DNA from: Coriolopsis trogii
Taxonomy: Eukaryota > Basidiomycota > Agaricomycetes > Polyporales > Polyporaceae
Assembly: GCA_020543525.1 (NCBI GenBank)
Contig: JAHYIO010000033.1
Span: forward strand, 744,001 to 808,000
Direction of reading: 5' to 3'
Length of the DNA: 64,000 bases
Numbering within the stretch: the first letter of the stretch is position 1; every line of letters begins with the position of its first letter. The notes under the pieces were generated by a model. It made no database searches. It saw only the letters and a program-made list of their open reading frames with translations, and was not told where the DNA came from. Position numbers and translations under genes: made by a program. Below, in pieces: positions 55,967 to 64,000 of this stretch.

Positions 55967-56787
55967 CCGACCAGCATCGACGATGACGGGGAGGATAGAC
56001 AACAGTCCGCGCCATCCGGTCGAGCCTGCTGGGGGCTGCAGCGCATGTGACATAATGATCGATAACTCCCCTTACGTCCCCAAAATTATACGAAATTCTT
56101 TCATGGTCTCCGGGAATTCCAGCATCAACATGGCTTCCCTACTTTCACCCACCACCACTGGATTGACCTCTTGACTCTGGCGGGTACAGTCTCGCCATTC
56201 GATTACAGCTGTGCCACTGTGGACATCCTGAGGGAGGCTTGGAAGAGCAAGAGCAGCTTGCACAATTGCGACGAGTCTCACCGTTTTGCTTGGGGTCTCC
56301 AGTCAGTGTTTCTTCGAGTCAGTATGTGCTTCCTCCAAGAGGCTGATCGTCGAGGGACACTTGGTCGGGGATCTCATTGACATTACTGTACACTCGAGTC
56401 ATGAGAAGTACTTATCATACATCCCCCCATGATCAGCTAGTCTTCAGCCTGGAGTCGGGATGTTGTTTCCTAGAAACCCATAGGTACGTCTACATCCATG
56501 GCTAGTTAATTCAGTGATACATCGCAGCTCTAAGCCGCCGCGTGGGTTTTGTCAATTGGTCTTTGTCGGAGTCAGCGTGAGTCTGCCTGAGTGTTAGATC
56601 TCAGTCGAATTCGGAGGGGTGAGAGACGCTCGAGCGGTGCCGGATCGCCGTGGCTGTGCTACTGTACAAACGCAACTCCAGCGCGTCAGTCCTTCTTGCG
56701 ACCGAACCACGTTGTGCGCCGTCCAGTGACTGTCGTGAACCGTCATAGGAACGCGTCAATTTGCGCAGAAACACTGAAGATTGACTT
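55967..56787. other. Divergent PAT1 / LIG4 promoter region
   Basis: 821 bp between the start codons of two divergently transcribed housekeeping genes. No clear TATA box on either side. Confidence 0.6.
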
Positions 56788-59700
56788 ATGCAGCCTACAC
56801 CTGCACCATCGTCGCCACCCGCGTCACAGTCTACTGCGGCGGCGGACGGCCATCCCGTTGCGTATCCTGATCCACCACAGAACAAGGGAAGCGCACCGTT
56901 CCATGTTCTCGCGGCTTTGTTCGACAGACTGCAGAGTGAAAGGAAGCCAGACAAGCGGCGCAAATTGCTTGCGTCTTGGTTTGATGTGAGTTGTAACCAA
57001 CCACCCAGATTTCCTGGTTATGTTCTGACTCCGTGATGCCCCCATAGCACTGGAGGAAGGAAGTCGGGCCCGACCTCTATCCCGTCTTGAGATTGATCAT
57101 ACCGCAGGTGAGCCTATTTGTTACGATGAACGGTGGCGAGGTTTCACAGCACCGGCGTACAGAAAGACCGCGAACGAGCAGTATATGGATTGAAGGAGAA
57201 GAATCTCGCCAAGGCGTACATCAAGCTCATACCTCTAGGTCGTCATGATCCAGACGCTATCCGTCTGCTAAATTGGAAGAAGCCAACGGATAGAGAGGTG
57301 CGTTGGGAACTTGAAATCACGTGTATGTAACCTGACATGTTACGATTTACTACAGAAAACATCAGGGGATTTTCCAACTGTGCTCTTTGAAGTAGTCAAT
57401 AAGCGATCTTCAGTGGTAGAAGGCTCTTTGTCCGTCGACGAGGTAAATCAGTACCTCGACGAAATATCCCAAAACATGGGCAAATCGTATGTCAACCGAA
57501 CATACCGCAACGACGTACACCAACCCTGTTTGTTTAGAGACATACAGTCGAAGATATTGCAGAGGATCTACAACAGAGCTACTCCGGAAGAACAGCGATG
57601 GATCGTGCGCATCATCCTCAAAGGTACTCAGAATGTCTCTCAATGGATCAGCAATTGTTGATCGCCACAACTCTACAGATATGATCATCTCCGTAAAAGA
57701 GAACACCGTTTTCGGCGTCTTCCATCCTGACGCACACGACTTGTTCAATACTTGCTCCGACCTGAAGAAGGTCGCCTGGGAGCTGTCCGACCCCAAGCGC
57801 CGACTGAACAACGAAGACAAGGCTGTCCAGCTCTTTCACGCATTCGCTCCAATGCTGTGTAAACGACCCACGAAGAGGATTGAAGATTCTGTGAAGGAAA
57901 TGGGAGGGCGCTCTTTCATCATCGAGGAGAAGCTTGATGGCGAGCGCATGCAATTGCACAAGCGTGGCAACGAGTACTTCTACTGCTCAAGGTTCGTACG
58001 GTGGCTCTTCGCGATAGTTTGCACCCCATGCTGACTCTCGTGCTGTTAATTCGTAGGAAGGGCAAGGATTACACATATCTATACGGCAAGCATGTGGGAA
58101 CTGGCAGCTTGACCCCTTACATCGACGCCGCATTCGATGACAGAGTCGACGAGTAATGCACCTCTTTCATGCGACGACGAGCGAAACATTGAGGTCCATT
58201 CTACAGGATTATTCTCGACGGCGAAATGCTGGTGTGGGATCCTGTATCTGAGCGCAACCTTCCTTTCGGTACCCTAAAGACAGCCGCGCTCAGTGAGTTT
58301 ATTCGCAGCTCTTAACCGAGCGTCTGCTGATGACACGCGCGGTAGACAAGTCCAAGTCCGAGGTCAACCCGCGTCCTTGCTGTGAGTGGCGAACTTGCGA
58401 CGCATGCAATATCACCCCGCGCTAACGTTGTTTCGTTCAAGTCAAGGTCTTTGACTTGTTGTATCTGAACGGCATGCCGCTGTTGCACAGATCGACCAAG
58501 TTCCGCAAGCGCAACCTGCGTGCTTGTCTGAAGGAGGTTCCGGGCCGTATCGAGTTTGTCACCGAGTATGAAGGCAAGACGGCAAAGGATGTTCGAAAGC
58601 GTATGGAGGATATCGTTGCTAATCGTGGCGAGGGACTTGTCCTGAAACACCCTGACGCCGAATACGTCTTGAACGGTCGCAACAAGGACTGGATCAAGGT
58701 GAAGCCCGAGTACATGGTGGGTACCTTGTTTTCTTCTAGTTGCGCGCCATTGACGATGTCATGAGTAGGACAATATGGGCGAGACAGCGGACGTCCTTGT
58801 AGTGGCTGGGAATTACGGCACTGGCCGACGCTCAGGAGGAGTATCGACCCTCATTTGCGCGATAGTGGACAACAGGCGGGTAACTGACGACGACGAGGAT
58901 CTCAAGTAGGTTTCTTATATATGTGTCTCGGGTTCTAGGCTCATTTAGTGTTCCGATAGGTATAGCACCTTTGTTCGCATCGGGAGTGGCCTCTCATATG
59001 CCGATTACATTTGGATTCGCCAGAAACACTGGAAGCCGTGGGGCAACGGGCCTGCTTGGCTACAATGCTCGCGGAAAGGACATGAAGACAAAGGTGACGT
59101 CTACCTCGAGCCAGAAGAGTACGTCAAAGGAGTTGTCCCATACATTACGGACCATACTAAGTCACGGCTTTATCTCCTAAGCTCTTTTATCATCAAGGTC
59201 AAAGCGGCGGAGATCGTCAGCTCCGATCTGTACCACTTGGGCTTCACAATGCGCTTTCCCCGTGCCCTCGGAATACGCGATGACCTGACCATCGCCGATT
59301 GTATGACGGCCACAGGTAAGTGACCTGCGCCACGCTCGCTGCTGCGGTTGCCCTCTTGTCATGCTTATCCACCATGCTCGCAGCGGTACTCGAGGGCTTC
59401 CGGTCCGAGAAGAAGCGCAAAGTGGAAGATGAGGAGGAGTGAGTAGCGCGCTGGCGGTGCCGACCGAGGCGGTAAAGCCCACGGAGCTCATTGACTTGGT
59501 ACGCTAACATTGTCCTACCACAGGAAACCCAAGAAAAAGACCAAGAAGACAGCGAAGAAGGTGTGTGTTTCCTTTTCCTTAGTGTGCTTGGACTGCTCTG
59601 AGCTGACCTGTTTGCGACAACAGCCAACCATCATGCCCGAGTATCAGGGCGCCAACTTGAAGGATGTGCCGGTGGAGTCGCAGCTCTTCGAAGGTTACAA

Positions 59701-61227
59701 ATTCAGTGAGTACGGAGTGGCGTATCAGTGGGCGCTCTCATTACTGATGGTCTCCAAAGTGGTCTCGTCCGATCCCAAGTCGAGGACCGGTGTGGACGAC
59801 AAGAAGGCGCTCCTGCAGATGTGCGTCTTTTCATTACACCATGCAACTAAAACCTCAAGTTTGACATAATGCAGGATCCACGCACACGGAGGGAAGTACG
59901 TTCAATTTGCTCGGGACGACCCGAACCTGCTCGTAGTCTATGGAGGGCAGACGACTCGTGAGTGCGCTGTGACCTACCTACCACAAGAGCATTACCCACC
60001 AATAGCATCTATCAGCGTACGACCTCAAGTTGATCATGAACAAGGACGTATGCGACATCATCAAACCACAGTGGATCCTCGATTGTGTCGCACAGGAGGA
60101 GATTGTCCCCCTCACGAAGAAGTAAGTAACCTCATGATTGCACTTCACACGTTCCCTTGCTCAGTCGTCTTGTCACATCCTTCTGTAGATACTTCTTCCA
60201 CGCGACGACTGCACGCAAGGCAACGGACGAGTACAATGCCGAAGACAGTGACACGGAACCAGAGCCCTCTCCACCTGCAAGCCCCGCAGCGTCTGCGTCT
60301 GAGTCGGCCCGCGAAGGCAAGGGTAAAGCCAGGACCACGACCCTCGCATCTCGCTCTCCTTCCGAAGACACGAAGACCCAGAGCGAAACCTTGAGCCAGA
60401 TCGACCCGTCTATGGCTGAATGGTTCGACATCGGGCGGAAGTCCGCGACGCTCACGTCCCAGGACTCTGACACAGAGAGCGAGACGGAGCCGGAGCCCGA
60501 CGAGCCAGAGCCGGACTCGGAGAATGAGGACGTGCGCAGGGAAGATGCCGAGGTCGGCTTCGACGACGACGAGTGGGAGCAAATCGAGAAGGAGAGCGAG
60601 TCTCAGTCGCAGTCACAAGCAAAGGAGTCGAGCGGCAAAGTGAGTTGGCGTGGCTATCGTGTATCTCGTGTACGTGTGTGCTAAGCTTAGGGCCTACAGG
60701 GCAAGGTCAAGGAAGAAGAGACAGACGTGAAAATGGGCGAAACTGAGGATGCGATGCACTACGACCAAGAGCACATCTTCCGACACCTGTAAGCTCAACC
60801 TTCCCCATTTCCTATGTGATACTCACGACCGCACCCGCTCCCTGCAGGTGCTTCTACCTCGACTCCCCAAGTAACGCCCGAAAGCACAACATGACCGTCA
60901 AGGCCAAGTCCGAAGCAGACATCGAGGCCCGGTTCGCCTCCCTCACGAAGCTTATCACAGACAACGGCGGGCGCGTCGTCGACAGGCTCGACGAGCCCAA
61001 GCTTACGCACCTCCTCGTCGACAAGCGCGACACGAGCCGCCGACAGGAGCTCATCAAGCGGACCTCAAAGCCGAAGCGTAGGCACCTCGTCATCGCCGAA
61101 TTCATCGAGGTCTGCCTCGAGGAAGGCACGCTGTTGGACGAAGATGGTGAGTGGATCGTGTTCGGTGCGAGCGGCGAGCGTGGTCAATTTGATGACATTA
61201 TCTTTGTTGCCAGAGTTTATGCCTTGA
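56788..61227 (+). CDS. LIG4: DNA ligase IV (non-homologous end joining)
   Basis: Twenty-three exons join in frame to 1040 aa: 56788-56985, 57048-57107, 57163-57297, 57356-57486, 57538-57623, 57679-57991, 58057-58152, 58207-58292, 58346-58381, 58442-58716, 58769-58905, 58960-59118, 59182-59315, 59384-59438, 59524-59560, 59624-59705, 59760-59820, 59875-59957, 60016-60121, 60189-60639, 60700-60788, 60848-61146 and 61214-61227. The ATP-dependent ligase core has the adenylation motif EEKLDGERM with Lys288, then GEGLVLKHP and DWIKVKPEY. A basic linker (KKKTKKTAKK) and two BRCT domains follow (KDVPVESQLFEGYKF...PQWILDC; CFYLDSP...EFIEVCLEE). Between the BRCTs, where XRCC4/Lif1 binds, there is an unusually long acidic Ser/Glu-rich insert (about 755-920). 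The last exon adds just EFMP. LIG4 seals double-strand breaks in the nucleus. Confidence 0.96.
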
Positions 61228-62258
61228 TGCCATGCGATGCATTCCGCTTCTCTTCAAATTCATGTACGAGTAGTATCAGTCTTTGTCGGTGTAGACGTAT
61301 GCTTGAGTTCATATGGCGATGTAGGAATCATTGGAGTCATAAGGTAGCCCCAGAAGGATACAATCATATGCTATATTATTCGATGTCAGTCGGTGCCTCC
61401 GAACCTCGTATATGGCACCGGACCGACGCAGTCAATGAAGAAAGTACACAATACGACGTACGCTGTGCACTACAACAAGAGACAGCTGCGGATGGGAGGG
61501 GGCTTCGCTTGAGGAATAGAAGAAACACAGGACGGAGGCTGATCGATACGAGTGTGCCTTGAGCACGAGCTAAAGTACAGTACGGATGTCTTTGGACCAA
61601 GGGGAGAGGGTTGACGGATACGGGATGCTCGAGCCGAGACAGATAGAGACCTGATGGAAAGCATGATAGAGGGGATACAAAGCGCGACGAGCGATGATGG
61701 CAAGGGGCACAACAGTTCAATCACAGCCATAGTCCACACTGGCGGTATCGCAGGGAACAACTCAAGAAGAGAAGACGGAGAGGAATGTGTGGAAGGCGGA
61801 TTCAGAGTCAGTGGACCGGACGGTGAGAGTGATAGGGAGACAGGAACGGAGCGAGCCAAAAGAGGTAGGGATGGGAGAGTGATAAGGAGACAAAACCGCG
61901 GGGAGCCAAATGGTAGTATCAGGGAAGACGAGTCAGAGTGGGATGTATGTACGCGATGGGGTTGAACGAAGACAAGGAAATGAGAAGAGAGATGGAAGGT
62001 GGATAGTATCGAGTCCCGTCCACTGCAGAGGCAAACGATCTACCGTTCACAAGATGATCGGAATGTCCATAACCAATACGATAGATGGATAAAGTAGATC
62101 GTAGTGCGGCCCTTAGAGAGCGCAGACGTAACGCGGACGTCAAGCATCAGAGTCGTTAGAGCCACGCTGATGTGGCGAGAGTAAGGTGCATGAAGCCAAG
62201 CAAGGTGTTTGGTGAGGGTGGATGGAGGTTGTATGGATGTATGAGACAAGGCAGGAGA
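61228..62258. other. Convergent intergenic region
   Basis: About 1 kb between the stop codons of LIG4 and the forkhead gene. Only short frames; purine-rich on the plus strand around 61750-61900. Confidence 0.6.
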
Positions 62259-64000
62259 TCACCAGTGGTGTAGACCGCTAGAGCTGCCAGCGTCCATGCT
62301 GCTCGTGGGACCGACTAGCGTGTTGTCGTATGACAGATACCGCGCCATATCTTCTTCCCAGTTCCCAAGGCTTCCGAAGCTCCCATAGCTCCCTAAGCTT
62401 CCTCGAGAAGGGGTGCCAAGATCTGGGAAGAGCCGAGGCGACGGCCCAGAAACCCCTCCGTGCCCTGGCTGAGGAGATTTCTTAGGTGTCTTAGGGGGAA
62501 CGGTTGAAAACGCGGGGAACGGAAGGGGATCGGCAGCCATCATCTCGTCGATGCTGCCCGTTTGCAGAAGTGGAGCGCGGGCGTTGAAGACTGACAATGA
62601 GGGACTTTTGGGCGTGAGTCCTGTCGGGGCGGGATGCGGTGAGAAATTGAAGAGTTCGGCTTCCAGCAGTGAGAAACGCGAAGGCGTGGATGGCAAATCC
62701 GCATGCATGGGGGTAGATGGAGGCGGCGGCGTAACAGGGCGGTTCGGAGTGGAGGGACGAGGTGGTGTCGAAGGTCTCTCAGACTTCTCATGTATCTCTT
62801 TGAGGAAGGCCGCCAACAAGGACTCTGGCCGTGAAAATGATGTCGCAATCTCATCGGTACTCGCTGCCGACTGTAGCGGTGAGAGAGGCCCATCTGAGAG
62901 TGCGGCGCGGCTGTGCCATTCCCTGTAGGGAATGGGACGGTGGAGTCGCCGGACTGGAGTTGGGGAAACCGGACGCTCCCTTGTCTGTATAGAGCGTCAG
63001 CCGTTGCGATTCGATGACCGTCAATATGCTTACCGGGATCGAGTTCTCCGCCAGGGACAGTGCATCCCTCCCCATCGCCCCCTCCGCGAAAAACCGCGGA
63101 GGCGATATGGGGCGAAGCATCTCAGCAATAAGATCCGCGTCTTCCTCATCATCGGTGGTCGGATACATCAGTGAGAGTGCCGGGGAGGGGACCCGGGAAG
63201 AGCCCTCACGGAAGCTCCGGTACGAAGGTGCAGGGCTAGACGAGCTACTGATAGTGGAGATCAAGTCCGGGATAGATGACGAAGATGGTGGACGTTCGAT
63301 GGGCGAAGACGGAACAACGTCGTTGTCGTCGACTTCTGTATCTCCATTGCCTGTGACATTCGACGGCGAGGATACAGGCGGATCCATTACCGGAATAGAC
63401 GCAGCTCGAGCCACGACGCGGTGATAATTTGACGAAGGAGGGAGAGGTGGGAACAACGCATCCGCCGGGACCTGCTGCCGCTCTAATGCTGCCTGATAGT
63501 AGGACTGTTGATGGGGATTGGTGTGTGTATAACCAGGGAAAAATGGGGGCAAAACGGGCGCCGGAAGGGTGATGTTTTGCTCGTCAACAGTCTTCCTGCG
63601 TTTACGCGAAGGCCCTCCTTCGTCACCACCGCGCTTCTTGGAAGGCCTAGGGGCCGACGTCCCATTGACCATATCGGCGCACAACGCCTTCTTGAAACCG
63701 CCTCCTTCGAAACAAGCCAGGTCACAGTCTAAGATAGACCATAAGCTCTTACCCTCGTTTCGTCCACGAGTCACTTTCCGGAAAACGGCCATGGTGCTGA
63801 GACAGTGGCGGACCGAGTTCATCCACGTCTGTTCTCCACGTTTGTAGTGCGGATACACTGTCGTGATGTACTCATATATGTCCTGCAATGCGAGGGCATG
63901 TCCAGGTGAGGCGAGGATGGCTTGGCCGATGATGGCAGCGTAGGAAAGATCTGGTTTGACCGTCGAATAGGGGCCTGGCGGCAGTGTGAATGGAAGGTGT
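62259..64000 (-). CDS. Forkhead transcription factor, 5' end outside window
   Basis: The last two or more exons of a minus-strand gene. The visible part begins in frame at the right edge (64000) and runs to 63034, then 62984-62259 after a 49-nt intron. The forkhead DNA-binding domain is at the left of the visible protein: KPDLSYAAIIGQAIL, QDIYEYITTVYPHYKR, WMNSVRHCLSTMAVFRKV and GKSLWSI. The recognition helix reads NSVRHCLS where the family consensus is NSIRHNLS. A basic segment after the domain (PSKKRGGDE...SRKRRK) is probably the nuclear signal. The remainder is long, Ser/Pro-rich and low in complexity, with no FHA domain in the visible part. Fungal relatives control cell cycle or development; which one this is cannot be told without the N-terminus. 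Confidence 0.88.

Noticed and set aside
1..64000. tRNA, rRNA, CRISPR, transposon or viral genes
   Set aside because: No tRNA A/B-box pair with cloverleaf potential, no rRNA-like sequence, no spaced direct repeats and no transposase, integrase or reverse-transcriptase motif noticed by eye in the provided frames.

Overview
This window is nuclear DNA from a filamentous basidiomycete, most likely an Agaricomycete and possibly a polypore. The evidence is its GC-rich, intron-dense genes (mostly 48-75 nt GT-AG introns, many tiny exons), fungal-only families (Zn2Cys6 plus fungal-specific transcription factors, DUF6534 seven-helix proteins, CCCH/RBR ligases, a CPL1-like secreted protein) and a complement of conserved eukaryotic housekeeping genes. 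Exon joins were worked out by hand from GT/AG sites, and for every gene given a residue length the summed exon lengths are a multiple of three. Family names rest on motif recognition only; no database search was run.

Layout. 1.8-3.9 kb (-): a protein with repeated zinc fingers and an MCM3-tail-like C-terminus. 5.8-7.1 kb (-): a glycolipid-transfer-protein fold protein. 7.8-9.4 kb (+): casein kinase 2 alpha. 10.9-13.6 kb (+): a large unrecognised protein with an in-frame stop unless a 72-nt intron removes it. 13.6-16.9 kb: gene-poor. 16.9-20.6 and 22.1-25.8 kb (+): a tandem pair of Zn2Cys6 transcription factors of 949 and 948 aa with matching exon lengths. 27.4-30.7 kb (+): a 950-aa secreted protein with a NucA/NucB-type DNase core. 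31.0-32.1 kb (+): a short-chain dehydrogenase. 32.7-35.9 kb (-): a CCCH-zinc-finger, RING-IBR-RING ubiquitin ligase. 36.3-38.1 and 38.5-40.4 kb (-): tandem 2-oxoglutarate/Fe(II) oxygenases, the first without an ATG where its twin has one. 40.9-43.2 kb (-): a 22-exon DUF6534 membrane protein. 44.1-45.1 kb (+): an unnamed basidiomycete protein. 45.7-48.1 kb (+): a Gin4/Hsl1-type kinase. 48.4-49.2 kb (-): TMA16. 50.4-51.7 kb (+): a secreted Cys-rich CPL1-like protein. 52.6-56.0 kb (-): PAT1. 56.8-61.2 kb (+): DNA ligase IV, divergent from PAT1. 62.3-64.0 kb (-): a forkhead factor running off the right edge.

The genes do not form an obvious metabolic cluster. The window mixes housekeeping genes (CK2, PAT1, LIG4, TMA16, Gin4) with fast-evolving accessory genes, including two tandem duplications and two secreted proteins. 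No rRNA, tRNA, CRISPR or intact transposon was recognised. The most unusual loci are the NucA/NucB-domain secreted protein, the zinc-finger/MCM3-tail-like protein, the tandem pairs and the interrupted gene at 10.9-13.6 kb.
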